From NCBI GenBank assembly GCA_019422105.1, contig JAHZDZ010000004.1, forward strand, positions 1 to 64,000: a stretch of DNA of 64,000 bases, in the 5' to 3' direction. This document shows, piece after piece, positions 26,244 through 35,626 of this stretch (position 1 is the first letter of the stretch; every line of letters starts with the position of its first letter). This stretch comes from Bacillota bacterium. Lineage in GTDB: Bacteria; Bacillota; Clostridia; Lachnospirales; Anaerotignaceae. A program made the position numbers and the translations under genes. The notes below the pieces were generated by a model, which ran no database searches, was not told where the DNA came from, and saw only the letters and a program-made list of their open reading frames with translations.

Positions 26244-26444
26244 ATGATAATTTTTATCGGTTATATTTTTTTCAAATTATTAAAAAAAGAAGCTGAAGGA
26301 ATTGCCGCTTTTGTTGCTTAATGAAGCGTGAGTCAGGACATCGGGAAAAATTATGATTCTTTTTTATCAATATTGTATAAGGCGCATTCATTTTGTGTAT
26401 GCTAAATTTGGCTGCGGTAATAAAAATTGGCAGGTGTCATAGGA

Positions 26445-26475
26445 TTGACTTTTTATTTAATAATAGCTATTATTA
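26445..26475 (+). promoter_or_regulatory. Promoter with overlapping 18-bp perfect palindrome before the flavodiiron gene
   Basis: TTGACT (26445-26450), a 17-bp spacer and TATTAT (26468-26473). The perfect palindrome TAATAATAGCTATTATTA (26458-26475) covers the spacer and -10, as expected for a repressor site. Its A/T-rich form recalls Fur/PerR-type boxes, but the regulator is unknown. Confidence 0.7.
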
Positions 26476-26517
26476 GCTTGTGTTCATAATAATATAGATT
26501 GCTGTCAGGCTGTTAGA

Positions 26518-26535
26518 CCGGACGGTACTGTCCGG
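26518..26535 (+). promoter_or_regulatory. Hairpin in the flavodiiron leader
   Basis: CCGGAC-N6-GTCCGG inverted repeat in the leader, 33 bp before the start codon. It could be a second protein site or an mRNA hairpin. Confidence 0.45.
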
Positions 26536-26567
26536 AAACTATATAATATGGAAAGGATACGGTTACG

Positions 26568-27737
26568 ATGATGAATATTGTAGAAGTAAAAAAGGATATT
26601 TACTGGGTTGGCGCTGTAGACTGGAATTTAAGGAATTTTCATGGATATTCCACAAACAGAGGCTCCACTTACAATGCCTATTTGATTTTAGATGAAAAGA
26701 TTACGCTGATAGATACCGTAAAGGCGCCTTTTTCAAAAGAACTGATAGACAGGGTATCTGAAATTATTGACCCCTCTAAAATTGACTATCTGGTATCAAA
26801 TCATGTGGAAATGGATCACTCCGGCGCAATTCCTTATGTGATGGAATATATGCCAAATGCCACGATTGTTACTTCAAGCCCCAACGGACTGAAGGGCCTG
26901 AAAGCGCACTACGGAGAAAAATATCATTACGAGGGAGTGAAGATGGGAGAAAGCCTCAATATCGGAAAAAGGAATCTTACCTTTGTTCCGACTCCAATGC
27001 TTCACTGGCCGGATAATATGGTCACCTATTGCCCGGAGGAAAAACTGCTGTTTTCCAATGACGCTTTGGGACAGCATTATGCCTCCAGTGTACGTTTTGA
27101 TGACGAGGCTGATATTGATGAGGTATTCCAGGAGGCAAAAAAATATTATGCCAATATACTGATGCCCTACGGCGCACAGATTAAGAAGGCGCTGGAAATT
27201 ATCAGAGGTCTTGATATTGAAATGATTGCCCCAAGCCACGGGGTTATCTGGAGAAAAAATGTTGAGAAAATTATTGAAAAATATGACGAGTGGAGCTCAC
27301 CTGCAAGTGACAGGAATGCAGTTGTGGTATACGATTCCATGTGGCATTCCACAGAAACGGTTGCCAAGTGCATTGTGGAAGCCTTTGCAAAGGCGGGTAA
27401 AAATGTAAAGCTCTTTGACTTGAAGGAGACGCATATTTCAGATATTGTGGTAGACACTCTTTCGGCGAAATATATAGCGGTAGGATCCCCAACTCTCAAC
27501 AACAATATGATGCCCACAGTGGCCAGCTTTTTGACCTATTTGAAGGGGCTTACCACAAAGGAGAAGGTAGGCATAGCCTTTGGTTCCTACGGCTGGGGCG
27601 GACAAAGCATTGGACAGGTTGAAAATGTATTGAAGGAATGCGGCTTTGATATGCCTTATGAGCCGTTTAAATTTCTCTATATCCCGAAGAAAGAGGATTT
27701 GGAGAGCATGATGGAAAAAATAACAGAAAAACTGTAA
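26568..27737 (+). CDS. fprA: Class A flavodiiron protein (O2/NO reductase)
   Basis: 389 residues. The N-terminal metallo-beta-lactamase-like domain carries the diiron ligands HVEMDHSG near 80-87, a later His in MLHWPDN near 146 and SHGVIW near 224. The C-terminal flavodoxin domain (about 250-389) binds FMN, with VVYDSMWHSTETVA and GSPTLNNNM. No rubredoxin or NAD(P)H domain is fused, so electrons must come from a separate donor. It protects anaerobes by reducing oxygen or nitric oxide in the cytoplasm. The gene is monocistronic, between its own promoter and terminator. Confidence 0.95.
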   Translation: MMNIVEVKKDIYWVGAVDWNLRNFHGYSTNRGSTYNAYLILDEKITLIDTVKAPFSKELIDRVSEIIDPSKIDYLVSNHVEMDHSGAIPYVMEYMPNATIVTSSPNGLKGLKAHYGEKYHYEGVKMGESLNIGKRNLTFVPTPMLHWPDNMVTYCPEEKLLFSNDALGQHYASSVRFDDEADIDEVFQEAKKYYANILMPYGAQIKKALEIIRGLDIEMIAPSHGVIWRKNVEKIIEKYDEWSSPASDRNAVVVYDSMWHSTETVAKCIVEAFAKAGKNVKLFDLKETHISDIVVDTLSAKYIAVGSPTLNNNMMPTVASFLTYLKGLTTKEKVGIAFGSYGWGGQSIGQVENVLKECGFDMPYEPFKFLYIPKKEDLESMMEKITEKL

Positions 27738-27740
27738 ACA

Positions 27741-27767
27741 AAAGCGCCGGTACATACCGGCGCTTTT
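27741..27767 (+). terminator. Terminator after the flavodiiron gene
   Basis: AAAGCGCCGG/CCGGCGCTTT stem with loop TACATA, then Ts. Confidence 0.9.
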
Positions 27768-28071
27768 TGAATTGGCCTGAGGGGCTGTATTCACCTGTAT
27801 TTTATCGGGAAAAGTAAAGAGAAGCTGCGTTTTTTTGTACTTTTTTTGATTTTTTTGCGCCGCTTTCCGTTTCTTTCTTGTATTCAAAAACTTTCTATGA
27901 TACCATATATTCAATATATAAAAATCAGAATAACAATATTTGACAGGCGGTTTCTTTTTTGATACGGCTCATTTTTATTTTAATTTTGCACAGTATAAAG
28001 GTGCTGAAGCCAAAAAGGAAGGACGTGTTTCACAAATATTGTTTTGCGTCTTCGTTTTTTGTACAATTGTG
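27768..28071. other. Intergenic region upstream of guaB
   Basis: A/T-rich interval with no supported gene. I looked for a purine riboswitch and saw none. Confidence 0.5.
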
Positions 28072-28100
28072 TTGACATTGGAAGTTTTTTTTGTTAAACT
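28072..28100 (+). promoter_or_regulatory. guaB promoter
   Basis: TTGACA (28072-28077), 17-bp spacer, TAAACT (28095-28100). The leader is about 25 nt. Confidence 0.75.
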
Positions 28101-28131
28101 TTCGAGAAATTAAAAGGAGAGTGGATAAAAA

Positions 28132-29586
28132 ATGTATAAACTTGTGAAAGAAGGATTGACATTTGATGATGTTCTTTTGATTCCGGCAAAGTCTGATATA
28201 TTGCCAAAGGAGGTAGATATTACAACCTACCTGACAAAGAAAATCAAATTAAATGCTCCCATTATGAGTGCTGGTATGGATACGGTTACGGAGGCGAAAA
28301 TGGCTATTGCTGTTGCCAGACAGGGCGGAATCGGTATCATACATAAAAATATGTCTATCGCAAAGCAGGCTGAGGAAGTAGATAAGGTAAAGCGTTCCGA
28401 GCATGGTGTTATCACAGATCCATTCTGGCTGACGCCGGATCATTTTGTCTATGAGGCAAATGAGCTCATGGGCAAATTCCATATTTCGGGCGTGCCGATT
28501 ACAGTGAACGGAAAGCTTGTCGGTATTATTACAAACCGTGATATTCGTTTTGAAAAAAATCACAACAAAAAAATAAGCGAGGTAATGACCAGTGAGAACC
28601 TGATTACCGCCGCAGAGGGGACAACCCTTGACGAGGCAAAGGATATTTTAACAAAGCACAAAATTGAGAAGCTTCCTATTGTAGACAAGGATTACAACTT
28701 AAAGGGCCTTATCACCATAAAGGACATTGAAAAGGCCATCAAATATCCAAACTCCGCAAAAGATGATCACGGCAGGCTGATTGTCGGTGCCGCTGTCGGC
28801 GCTACAAGCGACGTGCTTGACAGAATACAGGCTCTTATGGACGCAAAGGTTGACGTTGTTGTTATTGATACGGCGCACGGACATTCCATGGGCGTTGTTG
28901 AGACAGTGAAGAAAATTAAAAGCACTTTCCCTGATTTGCAGTTAATTGCCGGAAATGTGGCGACTGCTGAGGCAACTGTTTCTTTAATAGAGGCAGGGGC
29001 TGACTGTATTAAGGTTGGCATAGGGCCGGGATCTATCTGCACAACCCGTGTTGTTGCAGGGATTGGCGTGCCTCAGATCACAGCTATTTTTGACTGTGCG
29101 GAGGCAGCAAAGCCTTACGGCATTCCCATTATCGCTGACGGCGGCATCAAATATTCGGGCGATATTGTTAAGGCCATTGCGGCGGGCGCCAGCGTATGTA
29201 TGATGGGAAGCTTTTTTGCCGGATGTGAGGAAAGCCCGGGAAGCACTGAGCTTTATCAGGGAAGGAAATTTAAGGTTTACCGCGGCATGGGTTCTGTGGC
29301 CGCTATGGAGCAGGGAAGTAAGGACCGCTATTTCCAGGACGATGCGAAGAAGCTTGTGCCTGAGGGCGTAGAAGGGCGTATTGCGTATAAAGGAAGCGTT
29401 GAGGATTCCATTTTCCAGCTTATGGGCGGCCTGCGGGCAGGCATGGGTTACTGTGGAACTGCAACTATAGATGATTTGAAGGAAAATGGAAGGTTTATCA
29501 GAATCACAAGCGCGGGTCTTCGTGAAAGTCATCCTCATGATATTCAGATTACCAAGGAAGCTCCTAACTACAGTGTAGAATACTAA
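28132..29586 (+). CDS. guaB: IMP dehydrogenase
   Basis: 484 residues. NAD-dependent oxidation of IMP to XMP, the committed step of guanine nucleotide synthesis. The TIM barrel starts LTFDDVLLIPAKSD and is interrupted by two CBS domains (about 95-205: MTSENLITAAEGTTLDEA, KIEKLPIVDKD). The catalytic loop GIGPGSICTTRVVAGIGVPQ has the active Cys, and the flap region carries RGMGSVAAME and YKG. It is followed after 18 bp by guaA, forming a two-gene operon for GMP synthesis. Confidence 0.98.
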   Translation: MYKLVKEGLTFDDVLLIPAKSDILPKEVDITTYLTKKIKLNAPIMSAGMDTVTEAKMAIAVARQGGIGIIHKNMSIAKQAEEVDKVKRSEHGVITDPFWLTPDHFVYEANELMGKFHISGVPITVNGKLVGIITNRDIRFEKNHNKKISEVMTSENLITAAEGTTLDEAKDILTKHKIEKLPIVDKDYNLKGLITIKDIEKAIKYPNSAKDDHGRLIVGAAVGATSDVLDRIQALMDAKVDVVVIDTAHGHSMGVVETVKKIKSTFPDLQLIAGNVATAEATVSLIEAGADCIKVGIGPGSICTTRVVAGIGVPQITAIFDCAEAAKPYGIPIIADGGIKYSGDIVKAIAAGASVCMMGSFFAGCEESPGSTELYQGRKFKVYRGMGSVAAMEQGSKDRYFQDDAKKLVPEGVEGRIAYKGSVEDSIFQLMGGLRAGMGYCGTATIDDLKENGRFIRITSAGLRESHPHDIQITKEAPNYSVEY

Positions 29587-29604
29587 TATACCGGGAGGAT
29601 TTGT

Positions 29605-31143
29605 ATGGATCGGGAAATGATAATCGTTCTTGACTTCGGCGGACAATACAATCAGCTGATTGCCAGGCGGGTAAGGGAAAATAATGTTTACTGTGAAGTA
29701 AAGCCATATACAATGACGGTCGAGGAAATTAAGGAAATGAGCCCTAAGGGAATTATTTTTACCGGCGGTCCCAACAGCGTCTATGATGAAAAAGCACCTC
29801 ACTGTTCGAAAGAGGTATTTGAGCTTGGTATTCCTATTTTGGGTATCTGCTATGGCTGTCAGCTTATGGCCTATACTCTGGGCGGTAAGGTGACAAATGC
29901 GTCAGGAAAGAGTGAATATGGAAAATCAGAGGTATCGCTTGATAATACCAGTGATTTGTTTCAAAACGTTACAGATAAGGAAATCTGCTGGATGAGCCAT
30001 GGCGATTTTATTGAGGCAATTCCAGAGGGCTTTCATGTGACAGGTACTACCGCTACCTGCCCGACGGCAGCAATTGAAAATACGGAAAAGAAATTTTATG
30101 GTGTTCAGTTCCATCCCGAGGTAAATCATACGCCTAAGGGCAAAGATATGATCCGCAGTTTTTTATACCAAGTGTGCGGATGTAAGGGCGATTGGACTAT
30201 GACACGGTATATTGATGATCAGATAACAGCTATCCGGAAACAGGTCGGAGACGGCAAGGTGCTATGTGCCCTGTCAGGCGGTGTTGATTCAAGTGTTGTC
30301 GCAGCACTGATGTCTAAGGCAGTTGGCAGACAGCTTACCTGTGTGTTCGTGGACAATGGATTAATGAGAAAAAATGAGGGCGACGAGGTGGAAGCCGCGT
30401 TCAAGGATGCTTTTGAAGCTAATTTTGTACGTGCGAACGCACAACAAAGGTTTTTGGATAAATTAAAAGGCATCACAGAGCCTGAGAGAAAACGGAAAAT
30501 CATCGGCGAAGAGTTTATTCGTGTTTTTGAGGATGAGGCGAAAAAAATTGGTAAGGTTAATTTCCTGGTACAAGGAACAATCTATCCTGACGTCATTGAA
30601 AGTGGGCTTGGAGACAGTGCGGTTATCAAATCCCACCACAACGTAGGAGGACTTCCGTCAGTAGTTGATTTTGAAGAATTGATAGAGCCTTTGCGCATGC
30701 TTTTTAAGGATGAGGTAAGGCAGATGGGCCTTGAATTGGGCTTGCCTGAAAATCTTGTATGGAGACAGCCTTTCCCCGGCCCGGGCCTTGGCATTCGCGT
30801 AATAGGAGAGGTTACGGAGGATAAGCTTGCGATTCTTCGGGAGGCAGACGCCATATTCAGGGAAGAAATTGCAAATGCTGGCCTTGACAGGAGCATCAAT
30901 CAATATTTTGCCGTTATTACGGATATGAGAAGCGTTGGCGTTATGGGAGATGGCAGGACTTATGATTATACCCTTGCGCTCAGAGGCGTAACGACGACGG
31001 ATTTTATGACCGCTGACTGGGCAAGAATACCTTATGATGTGCTGGATAAGGTGAGTGTCAGAATTGTAAATGAGGTAAAGCATATTAACAGGATCTGTTA
31101 TGATATTACTTCCAAGCCGCCGGCAACTATTGAGTGGGAATAG
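29605..31143 (+). CDS. guaA: GMP synthase (glutamine-hydrolysing)
   Basis: 512 residues. Converts XMP to GMP. The N-terminal class I glutamine amidotransferase has nucleophile Cys in GICYGCQLMAY and FHPEVNHTPKG; the ATP-pyrophosphatase domain has the P-loop ALSGGVDSSVVAAL; the C-terminal dimerisation domain ends SKPPATIEWE. GGGAGG precedes the ATG. The last codons and stop lie inside an 18-bp direct repeat shared with 43993-44010, so the insertion of the downstream island leaves the protein intact. Confidence 0.98.
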   Translation: MDREMIIVLDFGGQYNQLIARRVRENNVYCEVKPYTMTVEEIKEMSPKGIIFTGGPNSVYDEKAPHCSKEVFELGIPILGICYGCQLMAYTLGGKVTNASGKSEYGKSEVSLDNTSDLFQNVTDKEICWMSHGDFIEAIPEGFHVTGTTATCPTAAIENTEKKFYGVQFHPEVNHTPKGKDMIRSFLYQVCGCKGDWTMTRYIDDQITAIRKQVGDGKVLCALSGGVDSSVVAALMSKAVGRQLTCVFVDNGLMRKNEGDEVEAAFKDAFEANFVRANAQQRFLDKLKGITEPERKRKIIGEEFIRVFEDEAKKIGKVNFLVQGTIYPDVIESGLGDSAVIKSHHNVGGLPSVVDFEELIEPLRMLFKDEVRQMGLELGLPENLVWRQPFPGPGLGIRVIGEVTEDKLAILREADAIFREEIANAGLDRSINQYFAVITDMRSVGVMGDGRTYDYTLALRGVTTTDFMTADWARIPYDVLDKVSVRIVNEVKHINRICYDITSKPPATIEWE

Positions 31144-31149
31144 TAGAAT
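31132..31149 (+). other. Left attachment site (attL) of the guaA island
   Basis: GAGTGGGAATAGTAGAAT, covering the final GuaA codons and stop, is repeated exactly at 43993-44010. The 3' end of guaA is a well-known integration target of tyrosine-recombinase islands. Confidence 0.85.
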
Positions 31150-31153
31150 TTTT

Positions 31154-31192
31154 GGAGAAAACCTTGATATTTAAAGGTTTTCTCCTTTTTTA
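31154..31192 (+). terminator. Terminator after guaA (left-end copy)
   Basis: 12-bp stem GGAGAAAACCTT/AAGGTTTTCTCC and T run. Its inner part resembles the terminator at 44012-44058, consistent with one of the two having come with the island. Confidence 0.88.
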
Positions 31193-31244
31193 TTTTCGTT
31201 TACGTTGCAGTTGCGTTGCAATATTTCGTTTTTATGTTGAGAGT

Positions 31245-31400
31245 CTAGTTTTTTGCAATATCACCTTCTATATCAGGATACAAATGGATATAGGTAGAGA
31301 CAACGACCTCTTTTGTATCACCAAGCCTTTTGGCCACAGCGGCGAAGGAATATCCCATATCAATTAAAAGGGAGGTGTGAGAGTGCCCATACAGTATAAT
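31245..31400 (-). pseudogene. Tyrosine integrase remnant, C-terminal piece
   Basis: On the minus strand the frame reads HSHTSLLIDMGYSFAAVAKR, then GDTKEVVVSTYIHLYPD and a stop, the C-terminal catalytic part of a tyrosine recombinase including the nucleophile Tyr. The preceding catalytic Arg region is lost (LYG precedes HSH). The piece ends about 95 bp from attL and is oriented toward it, the normal position of an island integrase. A central piece lies on the same strand at 35990-36306. Confidence 0.85.
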
Positions 31401-31647
31401 AACGACAAACGGAAAAAATCTTTATTTTCAAAGGGTTTGAGCGTTTGCCGTCATTTATTCAATTCTTTTTCCAAGTTGAAATGTGACGAGAAAATTATCA
31501 AATAAAGGAAACTGTTTCATTAGCGACAAAATTTAATAGTGCCAGCGGTCCGGCGTATTGCCTGACCGCTGATTGCCGTGGGCATTTCACTTTTATAGGT
31601 GGACGCCCTTTTTATGGATATATCAGATGAGTTTTGTATGTAGCCTC
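31401..31647. other. Junction region at the left of the IetAS cassette
   Basis: No supported gene. Short open frames on both strands have no start, ribosome site or recognisable domain. Confidence 0.4.
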
Positions 31648-31710
31648 TTGAATACTGTTGAAAATCTGCTATACTATAAACAATGTTGTATATTTTGTTG
31701 TCGACAACAA
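31648..31710 (+). promoter_or_regulatory. Cassette promoter and perfect palindrome
   Basis: TTGAAT (31648-31653), 16-bp spacer, TATACT (31670-31675). A perfect 16-bp palindrome TTGTTGTCGACAACAA (31695-31710) lies between the start site and the GGAGG of the first gene. It could be a repressor site or an RNA hairpin sequestering the ribosome site. Confidence 0.7.
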
Positions 31711-31720
31711 GGAGGATAAA

Positions 31721-31963
31721 ATGATGACTGTAAATGACCTTTTGGAACAAGCCATAAGTGAAACACTGAATTTAAATAATAATGAGGTTTTTTTGCTAAA
31801 AGATCTTTTTAAAGGGTATGAATGGAACAGAATATCACGTGGCGACAGGTTGCTACTAGGTACATTGTTTCTAAATTACGTAAACTCATCAGGAACCTAC
31901 TTACACCCAATTGAGAAAACTTCTTCTAAGCAGCAAAAGTATAGAGTATGTAATAATCAATGA
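31721..31963 (+). CDS. Small DUF1413-like protein, first gene of the IetAS cassette
   Basis: 80 residues: NDLLEQAISETLNLNNNEVF, LKDLFKGYEWNRISRGDRLL and GTLFLNYVNSSGTYLHPIEK. This pattern (an 'LKDLF.G..W..I....R...G..F' core) resembles the DUF1413 family of small proteins of unknown function. GGAGG lies 5 bases before the ATG. It precedes ietA by 59 bp on the same strand and follows the cassette promoter, so it may regulate or modulate the ATPase-protease pair (inference). Confidence 0.7.
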   Translation: MMTVNDLLEQAISETLNLNNNEVFLLKDLFKGYEWNRISRGDRLLLGTLFLNYVNSSGTYLHPIEKTSSKQQKYRVCNNQ

Positions 31964-32022
31964 TTTTTATAAGTTGCCAAATAGAAAATCAGTGAAAACC
32001 CGCTGGGAGGAAGGTATTTATA

Positions 32023-33006
32023 ATGAAAGCAGAATTATTTAAAAGATTATTTAAGGCTATCTTTACAGAAGACATAATATCTTTAAAGAAAATTGCCAGT
32101 ACAATCATACAAGAAGAACGAAAACTAGGACACAATGTACTTGCAGATGCTTTAGAAAAAATCTCTGTTACTGAAAAACCCAAATACACGCTATTCGATA
32201 GTAAGAAAACAGAAAGCGGCTTATCTTCTTTACCTAAAAGTAAACGAACAAATTCACAATTGGTTTCCTATATATCAAGAGAGAACTTGAAACACCATAT
32301 GGTTTTACCTGAAGATGTTGAAGATAGGCTATTATCAATTGAGCAAGAGTATGTTGCCCGTGAAAGACTAAAAAAATATAATCTTGTGCCAAAGAAAAAA
32401 ATTCTTCTTTATGGACCGCCAGGATGTGGAAAAACATTAAGTGCAGAGAGAATTGCTTGGAATCTGGGATTGCCATTGTTGAAAGTTCGTTTTGATTCAT
32501 TGCTTTCATCATATTTTGGAGAATCAGCCTCAAACTTAAGAATGATATTTGAGTATTGCAAAAATGAATCCTTTGTTTTGTTGCTTGATGAATGTGATTT
32601 TATAGCAAAGTCTCGCGTCACAACACAAGATGTTGGAGAAGTACCACGAATTGTTAATATGCTTTTGACTTTGCTTGATGAATATGATGCCCCAGGTTTG
32701 GTTTTAGCTACAACAAATCTAAAAGTATCGCTTGATGAAGCACTTTTTCGACGCTTTGACGACGTTATTGAAATGCCTATTCCGGGTAACGAAGAACGAA
32801 AACGATTATTGGAAATGACACTATCTGCCATACCAGTTTCTCCAGAAGTAGATTTGACGAGTATTTCTGAGCAACTAGAAGGGTACTCTGCTGCTAATAT
32901 CGTTCTAACAGCACAGCGAGCTGCTAAAATTGGTGTTTTGGCTGGATGTAAAAAGGTGGATAAAGATCATTTTGCTAAAGCAATTGAAGAAAGCTCTAAA
33001 TTTTAG
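32023..33006 (+). CDS. ietA: AAA ATPase, IetA-like (anti-phage/addiction pair with S8 protease)
   Basis: 327 residues. An N-terminal helical region (1-120) is followed by an AAA module: Walker A GPPGCGKT (131-138), Walker B LLLDECD (186-192), sensor ATTN (229-232), arginine-finger region RRFDD (243-247) and a C-terminal lid (about 280-325). The gene is directly followed, 19 bp on, by a subtilisin-like protease. An AAA ATPase plus S8 protease pair matches IetAS, first described as a stability/incompatibility toxin-antitoxin system of a Ti plasmid and later listed among anti-phage systems. IetA is thought to restrain or load the protease. Base composition is visibly more A/T-rich than the neighbouring chromosome. 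Confidence 0.88.
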   Translation: MKAELFKRLFKAIFTEDIISLKKIASTIIQEERKLGHNVLADALEKISVTEKPKYTLFDSKKTESGLSSLPKSKRTNSQLVSYISRENLKHHMVLPEDVEDRLLSIEQEYVARERLKKYNLVPKKKILLYGPPGCGKTLSAERIAWNLGLPLLKVRFDSLLSSYFGESASNLRMIFEYCKNESFVLLLDECDFIAKSRVTTQDVGEVPRIVNMLLTLLDEYDAPGLVLATTNLKVSLDEALFRRFDDVIEMPIPGNEERKRLLEMTLSAIPVSPEVDLTSISEQLEGYSAANIVLTAQRAAKIGVLAGCKKVDKDHFAKAIEESSKF

Positions 33007-33025
33007 AGCATAAGGAGGGTTATGA

Positions 33026-35581
33026 ATGGCTGAAAATAATATGTTTACTCATCTTCCTCTACCACTTTTATTTTCTGGGAAACCCAAATTACGCGGTAGA
33101 GGTCCAACTTCGGATAAAACATTGCGGAATAAGGAAAATCGCATTGTACATGGTGATTACATGAAACGTCGCTCAACCGAATTATCTCGTTTTTGGAAAG
33201 AACGTCGCTTAGACCGTATAGACCGAGAGCTACCCGAAATAGAAATGGGAGTTCCTATTTTATTAGAAATTGATTCATCTACAAATATAGATTTTTTACG
33301 AGGTTTAGGATTTGAAATTGTATGTGAAATAGAAGATGGTTTTATTATTGTTGCAAGCGAAGATGTAGACTTCTCTATTCTAAATAAGAAAGTTGATGCT
33401 TTTATTGCGAATATAACGGCAAATTGTAATTCACCAGCTAAAATTTATGCTCTTTGCGAAGATAATGATAGATTAAAAAGAGTATTATCGCCAGAACTTT
33501 ATGAAAAGTGGTCTACCATTGTGCCAGATAATATTTATACAATTGATGTTGGTATTAGTTGTTGTGGCAATACTGAGCTTCCTAAGCGTCCTACCCGTGA
33601 GGAAAATGAAAATAATGAACACTATGCAATTCGTGAACATCGTTGGATAAAAAAGTTTAATGATGCTTATATGGCATGGGATGAACTTAAAATGGAGCGT
33701 GAAGAAGTTTTGGAAAATTTTGTCACTGATTATTATGGCGAGATTATAGAACTTGCTGATGGTTCTCAGGGTGTGTCGAATTTGCCAGATAGTTTTTCCG
33801 CACGTTTAAAAATCTCCGGTAAATGCTTATATGATTTAGTCTTGAATTTTGCATACATTTTTGAAGTTTCAGAAAGCGAAGAAATAAATATGGGAGAAAG
33901 TTGTGCTGACTATGAGGATTTTACAGAAAATCTACATATTGAATCTCCTGCTACATCCGCACCTGTAATATGTGTATTGGATAGTGGAATACAAGAAGCG
34001 CATAAATATTTAGCTCCTGCCATTGTTAATAATGAATCAATAAGTGTTATTCCTAAAAATGTAAGTACAAATGATGAAGTCAGCGGAGGCGGACATGGAA
34101 CAAGAGTAGCTGGTGCAGTTTTATATCCTCAAGCAATTCCAACAGAAGGTACTTACCATCTACCTTGTTGGATTCGCAATATGCGAGTCTTAGATGAAAA
34201 TAATAGTATGCCTGAAAGTGTATATCCGCCTAAGACAATATCAATGGCAGTTCAAAAATATCATAATGAAAATACTGTTCCATCAAAAATATTTAATCAT
34301 TCTATAGGTAGCAATAAATCTTGTGAAATGAAACATATGACTTCTTGGGCCGCTGCAATTGATAGCGAATCTTATGAAAATGATGTTTTGTTTATTCAAG
34401 CTGCAGGAAATATTTCGCCGGATATAATATCCGCTTATTGGCAAGCAGGTTATCCTTATCCAATGTATCTTGATAGGGAATTATGTAGAATATCTAACCC
34501 TGCCCAAAGTTTACAAGCGCTTACGGTTGGTTCCGTGTCAGCAACTGATTTTGAAACTGATGATCTTATTGCATTGGGGAAAAAGATGGAATCGTCATCC
34601 TTTTCTCGTTCTGGACCAGGTATTTGGGATGTTTTAAAACCAGAAGTGGTAGAATATGGTGGTACGCATGTGTATAATAAAGGGAGCATTCCACCACAAC
34701 TTACAACACCACCAGAGGTATGTCCTGAATTAATTCGGAAATCACCAGAAGGTCCGGCTTTTTCATCTGATGAAATTGGTACGTCCTTTGCAACGCCAAA
34801 GGTTACTTATATTGCATCACAAATTGAAAAAATTTTGCCTGACTCTCCTGCGTTGCTATATAGGGCTCTTATCGCACAATCAGCACGATGGCCTAAGCAA
34901 ATCAGTGAACTTAGCAAAGAGGAATGCATTTCCACCATACGTCAAATAGGATATGGTATTCCAGATGTTGATCGAGCAACCCATAATGATGATTATCGAG
35001 TAACTTTGATAACGCCATCTCTCTTAGAGTTAGGGGATGATGATGCACATATTTTTCGCATTCCGATTCCAGAAGAACTATCCAGAGTCGGTGAAGATTA
35101 TGATATTTTAGTTGAAGTAACACTTTCTTATGCGGCGAATCCTAGACGTACACGCCGATACATAAAGGGTTATTTATCAACATGGTTAAATTGGCAGTGC
35201 AGCAGAATTGGTGAGAAAGCAGAAGTATTTGCACGGCGCATTTATGAAACTGGTTCGGTCATTGAAGATGATGGAGATTTCAATTGGGTAATTGGAGAAG
35301 CTACGAATCGTGGGATGGCTGATAAGTATTCACGCAAAAATGGTACTTTGCAAAAGGATTGGTGTATAATAAAATCCAATCAATTGAGTGATGCTTTTTG
35401 CATTGCGGTTATAGGGCATAAGGGCTGGGGTGGCTTATTTAAAGCAAAATATACGCTTGCGGTTAGTTTTGAGGCAATTAATCAAGATATTCCTATTTAC
35501 GAACCAATAAGAACAGAGATCGAATTGGCAATTGAAAATAATGAAATTGAGGTTGAAATGTCTAGCAATAACAAAAAGTAA
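33026..35581 (+). CDS. ietS: S8 subtilisin-like protease, IetS-like
   Basis: 851 residues with no signal peptide, hence intracellular. A long N-terminal region (1-305) of unknown function precedes the S8 domain with an intact triad: Asp319 in ICVLDSG, His357 in GGGHGTRVAG and Ser587 in GTSFATP, with oxyanion Asn462 in AAGN. The C-terminal part (about 640-851) is predicted beta-rich. It pairs with the AAA ATPase upstream. A terminator follows, closing a three-gene cassette. Its cellular target is unknown; in this family unrestrained protease is thought to be toxic. Confidence 0.9.
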   Translation: MAENNMFTHLPLPLLFSGKPKLRGRGPTSDKTLRNKENRIVHGDYMKRRSTELSRFWKERRLDRIDRELPEIEMGVPILLEIDSSTNIDFLRGLGFEIVCEIEDGFIIVASEDVDFSILNKKVDAFIANITANCNSPAKIYALCEDNDRLKRVLSPELYEKWSTIVPDNIYTIDVGISCCGNTELPKRPTREENENNEHYAIREHRWIKKFNDAYMAWDELKMEREEVLENFVTDYYGEIIELADGSQGVSNLPDSFSARLKISGKCLYDLVLNFAYIFEVSESEEINMGESCADYEDFTENLHIESPATSAPVICVLDSGIQEAHKYLAPAIVNNESISVIPKNVSTNDEVSGGGHGTRVAGAVLYPQAIPTEGTYHLPCWIRNMRVLDENNSMPESVYPPKTISMAVQKYHNENTVPSKIFNHSIGSNKSCEMKHMTSWAAAIDSESYENDVLFIQAAGNISPDIISAYWQAGYPYPMYLDRELCRISNPAQSLQALTVGSVSATDFETDDLIALGKKMESSSFSRSGPGIWDVLKPEVVEYGGTHVYNKGSIPPQLTTPPEVCPELIRKSPEGPAFSSDEIGTSFATPKVTYIASQIEKILPDSPALLYRALIAQSARWPKQISELSKEECISTIRQIGYGIPDVDRATHNDDYRVTLITPSLLELGDDDAHIFRIPIPEELSRVGEDYDILVEVTLSYAANPRRTRRYIKGYLSTWLNWQCSRIGEKAEVFARRIYETGSVIEDDGDFNWVIGEATNRGMADKYSRKNGTLQKDWCIIKSNQLSDAFCIAVIGHKGWGGLFKAKYTLAVSFEAINQDIPIYEPIRTEIELAIENNEIEVEMSSNNKK

Positions 35582-35587
35582 AGCGTG

Positions 35588-35626
35588 GAGGGTTGTACAA
35601 ATTGACAATTGTATAACCCTCTTTTG
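35588..35626 (+). terminator. Terminator of the IetAS cassette
   Basis: GAGGGTTGTACAA pairs with TTGTATAACCCTC (one G-U), followed by TTTTG. Confidence 0.8.

Noticed and set aside
27768..28131. Purine riboswitch before guaB
   Set aside because: The conserved purine aptamer core was not found; only an ordinary promoter is seen.
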